From Porticoccaceae bacterium (GTDB lineage: Bacteria > Pseudomonadota > Gammaproteobacteria > Pseudomonadales > Porticoccaceae): a stretch of 64,000 nucleotides of DNA. A program made the translations under genes and the position numbers. The stretch is from positions 124,001 to 188,000 of the forward strand of contig JAJFKC010000007.1 in assembly GCA_021773435.1 (NCBI GenBank), written 5' to 3'. Of this stretch, positions 46,085-55,100 are shown in pieces. Every line of letters starts with the position of its first letter. Position 1 is the first letter of the stretch. The notes beneath the pieces were generated by a model. The model made no database searches. It worked only from the letters and a program-made list of their open reading frames with translations, and was not told the origin of the DNA.

Positions 46085-48259
46085 TTAGATCCTTATAAGG
46101 GCGCTGTCCAGATTGCGCCTTCGCCGAAAGAGAGCCATCAGCGCTGCTAAAGCTACACACAACAAACCCAGCCAGTTATATAAACGTATGGGCGTTGCTG
46201 TTTTGGGCAAGCCAAAGGTGGTGCCCCTGGGCGCATTAATTTTTAGCTTATGAGCAAACGCCTGTTTGTTTTGAGGTCTTACGGGCGTGGTATCAACAGC
46301 GACCAGGCTGGTAAAAGGCGATACTAAATGATGCTGTAAGGCCAGCTTAAGTACATCGCCCTTTAATTGACCTTTTACCTTTACATCTCGACTCAGGGAT
46401 CGCTGGGTGAGCAGGGAGGCGATTCGCTTTCTCGCCCATTGGACATGGATTCCGCTGTGTGTGGTTTCTTCATTAATACTTTCAATTTCAAGATTATTTT
46501 TAAGTTCAGTTCCCGCGAGGCTCTTTTCCATTAGTTCGTAATCCGGCATATCCAGATCAGTCTGCCAGGGCCTGCCGTTCAGTGAACCACTCAGCGTTAT
46601 TTGTTTGGGCAAGTGTTTGCTCTTGATCGCTAATACCAGGGGTGAACCGGCGTAGAGATCGGGTATTGGTGAGGGGGTGACTTCGTGGCTTGCGCCCTGA
46701 TTATCGTCGGGTAGCTCCAAGCGTAGATTGGTGAGCACCGGCGCTTCAATGCTGGCGAATAAAGCCTGCATTTTTTCATTGACCTCGTCAAGCTTGCCGA
46801 TGTAGGTGAAGGTGCCTCGACCAATCTCAGCGGCGCGGCGCATAAAATAGCTGTTGGGCGCAGAGCCTATACCCACCGTGAATAATCGCGTGTGACCGAG
46901 TTTGTCATTGATGATGGCAAACAGTTGCTGCTCATTACCCACGGCACCATCGGTGAGAAATACCACCTGACGCAAACGTTCTGGCGACTGGCAGCTCGCG
47001 CATAGCGCCAGATCAAGGGCGCGTTTCATTTCTGTACCGCCCCGTGCTTTGAGTCCTTTAATAAAACCCAGAGCTGTGGCTTTGCTGTTTTCATCTGCCG
47101 CCTTAACTGCATCAAACAGCGCCCAGGCACCGGAATTAAATTCGATGATATTAAAACGATCTTGCCCAGCCAGTCGCTCCACTGCCCACATTAAGGCCTG
47201 CCGCACCTGGCGAATGGATTCACCCCCCATGGAGCCGGAGGTATCGATAACATAGGTGATATCACGGGGCATCCGTTGCACATCGTCGGTATCTATCGGC
47301 GGCGAGACCATCAGCAACCCGTATTCGCTGCCTTTATAGCGCTCGGCAAACAATTGCACCTGAGGGATGTCCAGCTCGCGGCCCGACCAGTCAAGCACGA
47401 AATCTGCATTAGCGTGGTGCTGGTCTGCCGGAAGGCTTGCCTGCCAGTGTCTCGGGTCTATTTGGGATTTATCAATTTGATGATAGCGACTCTCTACATG
47501 AGCGATTTCAAAACCCGGCTGGACACTGACGCTAATTGCCGTGGGATTATGGTGTTCGTGACTTAAACCCCAGGGCGGTGATATTCGCTGGGTATCGGTT
47601 TCAAGCTCAGCAGACTGAGACGAGTCTGGGAATCTCGTACCAGGTGTGTAACGAGGCGTAATCGTCATGGGAAAACGCAAACTGTATTGATTGTCCTTGC
47701 GCCTCCCTTTGTGATGAGCTTCGTGCTGATATTCGATGATGACTTTTATAGACTCGCCGGGGGGAATATTTGCCACAGAGGTAGTAAATATGTTCGGCCG
47801 CTCCTGCTCTACCAGGCTTGCGCGGCGACCACTTTGTTTGGCCTGCTGATAAACCTTTTTCGCTGCGGCCCGCTCTTTAATCTGCCCCTCAATAATGCGC
47901 TCACCGATTTGCAGACGCATATGATCAACCGCAGCGTTTTCCGGTAACGGGAAAACATAAACACCCTCTGCCCAGTGCTGGGCGGGATTAGTGAAGGTCT
48001 GGGTCAACACTACCCGAACCAGGGGGCCGGTGACTTTAATATCGACCTCGGACTCCAGTTGAGGAGCGACCCACTGAGATGCATCGCTCTGGCTTCGCTC
48101 TGCCTGCCCGGCTTCTTTATCAAATCGTAATAACAACGTACCGCTCTGGACTTCGGCGATAGCATCTGCCCGCCCTTTTTCATCAGCCAGTGCACAAGCG
48201 CAAACCAGGAAAGTGAGGGCAATTAACCACTGAATAAACAGACTAATTTTTTTACTCAT
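46085..48259 (-). CDS. marine proteobacterial sortase target protein (VIT and vWA domains, LPKTA sorting signal)
   Basis: A 724-residue exported protein. A signal peptide (residues 1-25, ending ALA-DE) is followed by a VIT domain (about 40-165; VYVFPLPENAAVDHM, PNIFTTSVANIPPGE) and a von Willebrand A domain (about 330-510) with an intact MIDAS motif DTSGSMGG. The C-terminus is a complete sorting signal: LPKTA at 684-688, a hydrophobic helix and the basic tail RRRR. The protein should be cleaved by the adjacent sortase and attached to an acceptor, which in Gram-negative cells is not known. It overlaps the OmpA-like gene by 4 bases. Confidence 0.95.
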   Translation of the reverse strand: MSKKISLFIQWLIALTFLVCACALADEKGRADAIAEVQSGTLLLRFDKEAGQAERSQSDASQWVAPQLESEVDIKVTGPLVRVVLTQTFTNPAQHWAEGVYVFPLPENAAVDHMRLQIGERIIEGQIKERAAAKKVYQQAKQSGRRASLVEQERPNIFTTSVANIPPGESIKVIIEYQHEAHHKGRRKDNQYSLRFPMTITPRYTPGTRFPDSSQSAELETDTQRISPPWGLSHEHHNPTAISVSVQPGFEIAHVESRYHQIDKSQIDPRHWQASLPADQHHANADFVLDWSGRELDIPQVQLFAERYKGSEYGLLMVSPPIDTDDVQRMPRDITYVIDTSGSMGGESIRQVRQALMWAVERLAGQDRFNIIEFNSGAWALFDAVKAADENSKATALGFIKGLKARGGTEMKRALDLALCASCQSPERLRQVVFLTDGAVGNEQQLFAIINDKLGHTRLFTVGIGSAPNSYFMRRAAEIGRGTFTYIGKLDEVNEKMQALFASIEAPVLTNLRLELPDDNQGASHEVTPSPIPDLYAGSPLVLAIKSKHLPKQITLSGSLNGRPWQTDLDMPDYELMEKSLAGTELKNNLEIESINEETTHSGIHVQWARKRIASLLTQRSLSRDVKVKGQLKGDVLKLALQHHLVSPFTSLVAVDTTPVRPQNKQAFAHKLKINAPRGTTFGLPKTATPIRLYNWLGLLCVALAALMALFRRRRNLDSALIRI

Positions 48260-48924
48260 AATCCGTCGCTCGCGTCATGGGTTGCTAATAATGGGTCGCC
48301 GGATACCGGACTTTCTGGGTAACCCGTCACCACTATCTCCACCCTCCGATTAGCAATACGACCATCCATGCTTGTGTTATCGCCTACTGGTCTGGTCTCA
48401 CCATAGGCCTCGATTCGTAGCAAGCCAGCTTCGACGCCTAGTTCTTCCAGCCGATCTGCGACGGCATTGGCTCGACCCAGAGATAACAGCATATTGCTTA
48501 ACTCCGACCCCTCACTGTCGGTATGACCGACCACCTTAACCTCGCGGACTATTACCCTATGGACAGAGTCCCAGGCCAATAAAGTTTTCATCAAGGGCCG
48601 CAAATAGCTGTCCATATCATCCAGCTGCTTTTGACCACTATGTTTTATGGGAATAAGCACTCGATGCTTTCTTACGAATAGTGAAGATTCTTCCCCGGTG
48701 ACCTCCCTCTCGATTTCCGGTACAACTTGAGACTTAATTTTCGGCTCCGCATTGGGTGACGAGGCGTAGTGCAAGTCCGACCTGAAATTTATAGTTTCAG
48801 ATCGGACATTGCCGCTATCGGCCTGACCATCGTGAGTGGTCTGACAGGCAGTCAATAGCAGTCCTGTGAATACGGCCGAATATAATGCCGCTTGATTACT
48901 TGCTTTTATGGTTGAGCTAAACAT
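48256..48924 (-). CDS. pdsO: sortase-system OmpA-family lipoprotein
   Basis: 222 residues from ATG 48924 (GGGAG 8 bases upstream). The lipobox LLTAC predicts a lipoprotein. The C-terminal half is an OmpA-like peptidoglycan-binding domain, with VKVVGHTDSEGSELSNMLLSLGRANAV and RIANRRVEIVV. An OmpA-family protein in this position is a known member of the proteobacterial dedicated sortase system. It could be the peptidoglycan-side partner of the target protein. Its ribosome binding site lies inside the end of the preceding small gene. Confidence 0.88.
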   Translation of the reverse strand: MFSSTIKASNQAALYSAVFTGLLLTACQTTHDGQADSGNVRSETINFRSDLHYASSPNAEPKIKSQVVPEIEREVTGEESSLFVRKHRVLIPIKHSGQKQLDDMDSYLRPLMKTLLAWDSVHRVIVREVKVVGHTDSEGSELSNMLLSLGRANAVADRLEELGVEAGLLRIEAYGETRPVGDNTSMDGRIANRRVEIVVTGYPESPVSGDPLLATHDASDGL

Positions 48925-48928
48925 AACT

Positions 48929-49126
48929 TCACTCCCTATCAAGACCCGTTGTACCTGCCCGTTCGCCGTTGCTGTGTATTTGTACCTGCAAATCAGCAGG
49001 CGTTAATTCAAAAGACTGGGCGTATAAACGACGGCATGTATAGTCCATGTGGTAAGGCACCAGGCGATTAAACAGGTCCGGCGCTTGGTCGAGAGATTCA
49101 TCGCTGACGGGTACAAATTCTTTCAT
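48929..49126 (-). CDS. unrecognised 65-residue protein heading the sortase operon
   Basis: Starts at ATG 49126 behind a strong GGAGG (6 bases away) and ends 4 bases before the OmpA-like ATG, so it is probably translated and coupled. The product is soluble, acidic at the N-terminus, without signal peptide or membrane helix, with one Cys. A middle motif RLVPYHMDYTCRRLYAQSF is followed by a polar tail. I do not recognise the family. The much longer open frame back to 49372 overlaps the divergent promoter and is not preferred. Its position suggests a regulator or accessory factor of the module. Confidence 0.6.
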   Translation of the reverse strand: MKEFVPVSDESLDQAPDLFNRLVPYHMDYTCRRLYAQSFELTPADLQVQIHSNGERAGTTGLDRE

Positions 49127-49322
49127 GTCACACCTCCATCCAAATAGGTAGGTCATTCGGCAATGGCTTTGCCGAGTTCTATTCAAACCGAAGAAAATGC
49201 ACCAACATTGAAGCAATAATGGAGAAACCATGGAGTTGGTTAGCCACTCACTGGTAATGTACGACGCAGCAGGTATGCTTAGAACCCTGCCTATATGGCT
49301 TAATAAAGAAGTACTCCGCCCA

Positions 49323-50027
49323 ATGACCCACAACATCGCCATCGTCGAAGATGACCCTGACCAACGACACAACTACACCGCCGCGATGGAGAACAAAGGC
49401 TTTGTGGTAAGGGCCTACGGCGACAGACTGTCAGCTCAGAAAGGAATAGCAGAGCATCTGCCCGACCTGGTTATTCTCGACATTATGCTTGGCCACGAAG
49501 TGGATGCAGGATTTCAATTGTGTCGAGACCTGCTAGCTGAAAGCCCGCATTTGCCAGTATTGTTCCTCACCGAACGGATTGATGAGATCGATCAAATTTC
49601 CGGCCTTCGCTTAGGCGCGTGGGATTATCAACCCAAACCCATTAGCCTCGCTTACCTGGCAGAACGGGTAGCTTCGCTGTTGCGCCTTAAGGAAGTCAGG
49701 CTTAACCCACAATCGACTGAAAAAGCGCCAAAACAGATCGGCGCCATGAGTATTCAGGAAGATGCCATGCTTGTTAGCTGGCGTGAGGAAGTGCTAGATT
49801 TAACGGTCACAGAATTCAGAATATTATCTCGCCTGGTAAGAACACCGGGACATGCCCTCGCCTATGAAACATTAATGCAGGCGACCATTCAACAATATGT
49901 CACCAATAACACCATCAACACGCATATGCGTAATATCCGTCGAAAATTCGCCAGCATCGATATTGAATTTGACTGTATTCGCAATGAGTATGGTTTTGGT
50001 TATCGCTGGGTCGATGTCAGTTTATAA
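49323..50027 (+). CDS. pdsR: sortase-system response regulator (OmpR/PhoB type)
   Basis: 234 residues from ATG 49323. The receiver domain has the acidic pair EDD, phospho-acceptor Asp53 in VILDIML, the Thr in FLTER and Lys in QPKPI. The C-terminal winged helix ends in NTHMRNIRRKFASI...YGFGYRW. It lies divergently from the sortase operon and 15 bases before the kinase gene, matching the proteobacterial dedicated sortase system regulator. It probably controls the 49127-49322 divergent promoter region. The open frame to 49230 is unlike the family. Confidence 0.92.
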   Translation: MTHNIAIVEDDPDQRHNYTAAMENKGFVVRAYGDRLSAQKGIAEHLPDLVILDIMLGHEVDAGFQLCRDLLAESPHLPVLFLTERIDEIDQISGLRLGAWDYQPKPISLAYLAERVASLLRLKEVRLNPQSTEKAPKQIGAMSIQEDAMLVSWREEVLDLTVTEFRILSRLVRTPGHALAYETLMQATIQQYVTNNTINTHMRNIRRKFASIDIEFDCIRNEYGFGYRWVDVSL

Positions 50028-50042
50028 AGCGACACAAGCTAT

Positions 50043-52202
50043 ATGAAAATCGGTGGAAAAATTATTGGCCTGAGGTTAACGCCTAAACTGCTTCTTGCTG
50101 GCACCACCCTGCTAATCATTCCCTGGCTCGGCCTACAAACCCTGAGCGCAATGCAACAGTTTCTGATCGATGGTCAGGCTCAGGCGCAATTACTCAGCGC
50201 CAAAGGCATCGCCACTTTGTTGCATGGCCGTGATGATCTGTTCGACGAGCCAGGTGATGATTCAAGCAGTTATGCCGATTTTCCCTTATACCCTTTGCCC
50301 GGAAAAATCCTGCTGGATGCTTACCAGGAAGACTGGCAAACGCTAGGTGATAAAAAACTTAGCTTTGGCAAAGCGGAAGACGTTCATTTCTCGCTGATTC
50401 TAGGCCAGGCCGACGACACGATTTATGGCATGATCGAAGTAAGCGACTACACACCGATTTATCGCCACCCTGGGTATTTGCGCCTCGACCACAGTGACCA
50501 TATCCGTCTGTATCTAAAAGGCACCGATTCCAAAGTTAAGGATTCCATAGAACTGCGCTATTTAATGACCTTTGAAGGCAGCGGTCGAATTTCCACATAC
50601 CAAATGGATGAGACCTGGCAACTCGCTAGTCCCGGCGCACCAGAATACCGTATTCAGGGCCAAGCCCGAATAACTGCTAATGGTTATATCGTCGAGTTCG
50701 CTCTGCCCAGTAGCTTCCTCGACAGCAGTCATCAATTGGGCATTGCAGTGGCCGATGTTACTGATCCGCGTGAACGAGTAATCAACACCCTGGTCCGGAG
50801 CTTCCCCAGTATTGAACAGGGTCAGTACAACCGCCTAATTATCCGCTCGCCAGAAACTGAACGAATTCTGCAAAGCCTCGCGCAAACCGAGGCTCAAATC
50901 TGGATTCTTGATAATCAGCTGCGAGTGCGCGCTACCGCTGGTGAATTACAGCCTGAAGACAATTATGAGTCGCTCGAACAAACTGACTTAACACAACAGG
51001 ACGAGTCATTAGTGGCGCTGCTGATTAACTGGTTGAGCGGTGTTAGCAATCGTCCTTTAGACGACTTTAACCCCGCCCAGACCCATGCGCGCGAAGACGA
51101 ATTTATCCAGGCCGCGCTATTGCGCGAGGGCAATGTGTCGAGAAGATCAACGCTTGATGGCAATCACGTGATTGTCGCCGCTGTGCAGCCCATTCTGCAC
51201 AGTGACAATCAATCCGTGCTTGGTGTTGTCTTACTTGAGCAAACCACCGACGCTATTTTAAACCTGCAAAGCCAGTCGATGCAGCACATCGCTCTACTGT
51301 CGCTGGCTGGCCTGGTTGCCATTACCTTTATAGTATTAATATTTTCCAGCCGCTTAACACTACGCATCAAACGCCTCGGCATCGATACCCAAAAAGCCAG
51401 CGATGAACAGGGGCGCATGCAGATAAAAACCGACTTTCGTGGTTTAGGGGCCGCAGACGAAATTGGTGACCTAACCCGGCATATAGATCAGCTATTGGCC
51501 CGACTGGATCGCTACCAACAATTTTTAATGGCGATACCCCGCACCTTGAGACACGAAATCAATAATCCCCTTAATACGGTTAGCACCTCATTGGAACATC
51601 TGGAAGGACTTGAACACTCTCAGGGGCACACTCCAGATAAAACCTACCTCGCTAGCGCCAAAAGGGGCTTACAGCGCATTGCGATCATTACCGACAGCCT
51701 TGCCGAAGCCGCTAGCCTGGAAGAGGTACTGACAGCAGAAAGTCTGTCACAAGTCGACCTAAACCAACTGCTCAAAAGCTATATCGACAATCAAAAGCGG
51801 CAGCACAAACATCCAATCGAACTGCAAACACCGGACCATAAAGTGTTGATAGTAGGTTCTGACATTCACCTTGAACAACTATTAGATAAACTACTGGATA
51901 ATGCCATCGATTTCAGCCCACCCGAGCGAGCCATTGAAATCAACCTAACCGCAACCAAAACCCACTGTTTTTTGAGTGTTTTGAATCATGGGCCTCCTAT
52001 ACCAGAAGCCCAGTTGCCGGAACTTTTTCGGCTGTTCAATAGCCGTCGAGATGGTGAACAGTCAAACGAAAAGAATAGCCAACACCTCGGTCTGGGCTTA
52101 TATATTGCGCGGGTGATCTGCGAAAGGCATGGCGGTGATTTAGTAGCGGAAAACCTTGCTGACGCGGTAGTTTTCAAAGTTTGTTTACCGCTTACTGTAT
52201 AA
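50043..52202 (+). CDS. pdsS: sortase-system sensor histidine kinase
   Basis: A 719-residue membrane kinase. One membrane helix lies near residue 15-35, then a large periplasmic domain (about 40-410), a second helix (about 415-440), a HAMP-like linker, the dimerisation box with His504 in LRHEINNPLN and the ATPase domain with N in LDNAIDFSP and the G-box LGLGLYIARVICERHGG. The first part of the periplasmic domain (about 95-250) resembles a CBM9-like beta-sandwich, including the GYIVEFALP strand motif. That points to an extracytoplasmic, perhaps carbohydrate, signal; this is inference. It partners the adjacent response regulator. Confidence 0.92.
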   Translation: MKIGGKIIGLRLTPKLLLAGTTLLIIPWLGLQTLSAMQQFLIDGQAQAQLLSAKGIATLLHGRDDLFDEPGDDSSSYADFPLYPLPGKILLDAYQEDWQTLGDKKLSFGKAEDVHFSLILGQADDTIYGMIEVSDYTPIYRHPGYLRLDHSDHIRLYLKGTDSKVKDSIELRYLMTFEGSGRISTYQMDETWQLASPGAPEYRIQGQARITANGYIVEFALPSSFLDSSHQLGIAVADVTDPRERVINTLVRSFPSIEQGQYNRLIIRSPETERILQSLAQTEAQIWILDNQLRVRATAGELQPEDNYESLEQTDLTQQDESLVALLINWLSGVSNRPLDDFNPAQTHAREDEFIQAALLREGNVSRRSTLDGNHVIVAAVQPILHSDNQSVLGVVLLEQTTDAILNLQSQSMQHIALLSLAGLVAITFIVLIFSSRLTLRIKRLGIDTQKASDEQGRMQIKTDFRGLGAADEIGDLTRHIDQLLARLDRYQQFLMAIPRTLRHEINNPLNTVSTSLEHLEGLEHSQGHTPDKTYLASAKRGLQRIAIITDSLAEAASLEEVLTAESLSQVDLNQLLKSYIDNQKRQHKHPIELQTPDHKVLIVGSDIHLEQLLDKLLDNAIDFSPPERAIEINLTATKTHCFLSVLNHGPPIPEAQLPELFRLFNSRRDGEQSNEKNSQHLGLGLYIARVICERHGGDLVAENLADAVVFKVCLPLTV

Positions 52203-52394
52203 GCAGACAAACGTCACCATAATTTCATCATTAAGGCGCCTTTGACTAATTACAACCAGCTCACTCTGACCTGGCTGCATTAATTTTTTCGATTAGCTCA
52301 GTCGTCATAAGTACTTTATTGTGCGCGTTGTTGTACGCGTTTGTCCTTTGAATATATTCGATAACGATTACTCCCGCGTACTCCAATAACAATG

Positions 52395-53462
52395 CTAATC
52401 AAACCTGGGGGCGACTTCCTCGACAAAACGCCGTTTTGACTCCCTCCAGTGGTCAAAATGATCGAGGTGATCATAGGCGGTGGTTAACAGGCAGCCAAAG
52501 CCACCAGATTCGTCGATGACGTTAGCCAATTTATCGCTAACGGTATCCGGAGTACCGACGAGCCAGTTGTGATCGGCCAGATATTCCAACGTCACATCTG
52601 AATCAGCAACGTCAGGCTTGTGTTTCATAATACCCAGCAAGCCAAATTTGGTGAACAGTGGCAGCAAATATTCTCGCCAGGTGATGCCCATGGGGCCTTC
52701 CAGAGCACGCTTTCTCGCTTCCTTATCGGTGTCGGCAATAAATATATCGCGCCCTAGTCGCCAAATGCCGCGGTCAGCTTCGCGCCCGGCTTCGTTAACG
52801 GCCCGCTCATAGGTATCCCAGTTTTCTTTCAAATACTGATTGCTCAAACCCAGGTTTAACGGGATATAGCCTTCTGTACCGGCCATGGTCATTGCCGGTG
52901 ATTGCGGTGTTAACGCAGTTATTCCTAGAGGGGGATGAGGCTGCTGGAAGGGCTTTAGGTGGAATCGGGTCGGGTCTTCTGTCGCCGGTCGCTCGACAGT
53001 CCAGTATTTACCTTCATAACGAAATGGCTCGTCGCTGGTCCAGAGCTTCGTCAGGATTTGTACAGACTCAAACATCATATCGCGGTTTTCGCCAGACATA
53101 GCATCAACGTTGAACAACTGCCAGTCACCGGGGAAACCTCCTGCGCCGACTCCCACTATGAGTCGGCCTTCAGACATATGGTCGAGATACGCTATGCGCT
53201 GGGCTAGCTCAGCGGGATGATGGTAAGGCAATAAAAAAGCACCCGTGGCCAGCTTGATATTGGTGGTCCTCTCGATGGCCTGCGCGATGATAAGGTCAGG
53301 CGAAGGACAAGGCTCCCAGGGCGTCGTGTAGTGCTCACCAATCCAGACTTCATCGTAGCCGACCTCATCGAGAAAGGCGATGTAGTCTAGATTGTGCTTG
53401 TGACCATCGAGAATACTGCGATGCGGTGGATTATTTGGCATCATAAAAGCGCCTGTTTTCAT
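52395..53462 (-). CDS. LLM-class flavin-dependent (luciferase-like) monooxygenase
   Basis: A 355-residue protein of the bacterial luciferase-like TIM-barrel family, which uses reduced FMN or F420 to oxidise organic substrates. Family motifs are clear: DEVWIGEHYTTPWEP, TGAFLLPYHHPAELAQRIAYLDHMSEGRLIVGVG and HNWLVGTPDTVSDKL. A partner flavin reductase is not in the window. The gene stands downstream of the acyl-CoA dehydrogenase gene on the same strand, but a terminator separates them. Substrate unknown. Confidence 0.92.
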   Translation of the reverse strand: MKTGAFMMPNNPPHRSILDGHKHNLDYIAFLDEVGYDEVWIGEHYTTPWEPCPSPDLIIAQAIERTTNIKLATGAFLLPYHHPAELAQRIAYLDHMSEGRLIVGVGAGGFPGDWQLFNVDAMSGENRDMMFESVQILTKLWTSDEPFRYEGKYWTVERPATEDPTRFHLKPFQQPHPPLGITALTPQSPAMTMAGTEGYIPLNLGLSNQYLKENWDTYERAVNEAGREADRGIWRLGRDIFIADTDKEARKRALEGPMGITWREYLLPLFTKFGLLGIMKHKPDVADSDVTLEYLADHNWLVGTPDTVSDKLANVIDESGGFGCLLTTAYDHLDHFDHWRESKRRFVEEVAPRFD

Positions 53463-53533
53463 TTTATGCTCCCCTTATCATATTTTTGATACGCTATTAG
53501 TCTTGTCAGTCTAGTCTCTTTTCCCTGCGCTTT

Positions 53534-53565
53534 AAAAGAAAAACCCGCATCTTTCGACACGGGTT
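53534..53565 (-). terminator. rho-independent terminator after the acyl-CoA dehydrogenase gene
   Basis: On the minus strand ACCCGTGTC-GAAA-GATGCGGGT forms a 9-bp stem (two wobble pairs) capped by a GAAA tetraloop, followed by TTTTCTTTT. It lies 34 bases after the stop codon. Confidence 0.8.
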
Positions 53566-53598
53566 ACCTAAACACTGCTCACCACGGGAGCAAACTCT

Positions 53599-54801
53599 CT
53601 ACATATATTTCTTCAACTCCAGGCGAGCAATCTGATTACGATGGACTTCATCAGGACCATCGGCGATACGCAAAATCCGGGTATGCGCCCAGGCTTTTGC
53701 CAGGCCAACATCTTCAGTAACCCCGCAACCACCATAAACCTGAATGGCATCATCGAGGATTTTCAGGGCCATAATCGGTGCCGCTACTTTAATCATGGCA
53801 ATTTCAGCACGGGCCACCTTGTTGCCGACAGTATCCATCATATGGGCGGCTTTAAGAGTTAATAACCGAGCCATTTCAATATTAATACGGGCATCAGCGA
53901 TGCGTTCAGACCATACCGACTGTTCAGAGATCTTTTTGCCAAAAGCAACGCGGTCCATAGCTCGTGTACACATCAGCTCCAGGGCCCGTTCAGCAACGCC
54001 GATAACACGCATACAATGGTGAATACGACCCGGCCCGAGACGACCCTGGGCAATTTCAAAACCACGGCCTTCGCCGAGTAGAATATTAGATGCCGGGACA
54101 CGAGCATTTTCAAAAACCACCTCACCATGACCGTGAGGGGCGTCGTCGTAGCCGAATACGGGCACCCAGCGTTCAATACGAACACCGGGAGTTGTTGGCT
54201 CAACAAGAATCATCGATTGCTGAACATGCTTGGCGGCATCAGGGTCAGTTTTGCCCATCACGATCCATATTTTACAGTTGGGTTCATGGACACCGGAGGA
54301 AAACCATTTGCGCCCATTAATGACGTATTCATCACCATCACGTTTGATGCTGGTTTCTATATTGGTGGCATCCGATGAGGCGACCGCTGGTTCGGTCATA
54401 CAAAAAGCCGAGCGGGTCTCGCCTTCAAGTAGCGGCTGAAGCCATTTTTCCTTGTGTTCTTCAGTGCCGTAACGCTCAATGGTTTCCATATTGCCGGTAT
54501 CGGGCGCGGAGCAGTTGAATACTTCTGGCGCAAATTTGCATTTGCCCATAATCTCGCACAGCGGCGCGTATTCGAGATTGGTCAAACCTGCGCCACGTTC
54601 ACTCTCAGGCAAAAACAAATTCCACAAACCGGCTTGCTTGGCCTCGGCTTTCATCTCTTCCATGACCGGTGGCACACACCAGCGGCCACCCTCTTCTAGC
54701 TCGCGATAATATCTCGCTTCATTGGGGTAGACCACACGATCCATAAAATCCTGGACGCGTAACTGTAGCTCACGTACTTTATCTGAATACTCAAAGTCCA
54801 T
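53599..54801 (-). CDS. acyl-CoA dehydrogenase
   Basis: 400 residues from ATG 54801 (GGAG 10 bases upstream), an FAD-dependent alpha,beta-dehydrogenase of acyl-CoA thioesters. Signatures include [39 protein letters not shown] and [18 protein letters not shown] with [14 protein letters not shown] at the end. It resembles the long ACAD10/11- or CaiA-like bacterial members that act on bulky substrates. It is divergent from the CaiB/BaiF gene at 55.1 kb; together they suggest activation and oxidation of a carboxylic acid as CoA ester. Confidence 0.93.
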   Translation of the reverse strand: MDFEYSDKVRELQLRVQDFMDRVVYPNEARYYRELEEGGRWCVPPVMEEMKAEAKQAGLWNLFLPESERGAGLTNLEYAPLCEIMGKCKFAPEVFNCSAPDTGNMETIERYGTEEHKEKWLQPLLEGETRSAFCMTEPAVASSDATNIETSIKRDGDEYVINGRKWFSSGVHEPNCKIWIVMGKTDPDAAKHVQQSMILVEPTTPGVRIERWVPVFGYDDAPHGHGEVVFENARVPASNILLGEGRGFEIAQGRLGPGRIHHCMRVIGVAERALELMCTRAMDRVAFGKKISEQSVWSERIADARINIEMARLLTLKAAHMMDTVGNKVARAEIAMIKVAAPIMALKILDDAIQVYGGCGVTEDVGLAKAWAHTRILRIADGPDEVHRNQIARLELKKYM

Positions 54802-55100
54802 CGTTGTCTCCTCTTTTGTCACCCAACGTCGCGATCTACTGGGTACTTAAAATTTGGCGTTACTTTAACGCTTGAGCAGCAAAATGTCGCGACATAAAGG
54901 TGCCAGTAGCCCCGGAAACCGACCAGCTAATTTATGTCCAATAATCACTAGCGCACAAGGAACTGTTTCCCCGAGGCGGCCTTATCTCCGTAAGCGATTG
55001 CATCCATTGGGGATTACTTGCTACCGTACTCGCCCGAAAATCTTTAACTAAACAACGTCAGCCGCAGAGCCTCTACTCTCGGCAAACAGGAGAGTAACTT

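Noticed and set aside
49127-49372. N-terminal extension of the 65-codon gene back to 49372
   Set aside because: It crosses the divergent promoter region and overlaps the start of the response regulator; the strong GGAGG marks ATG 49126.
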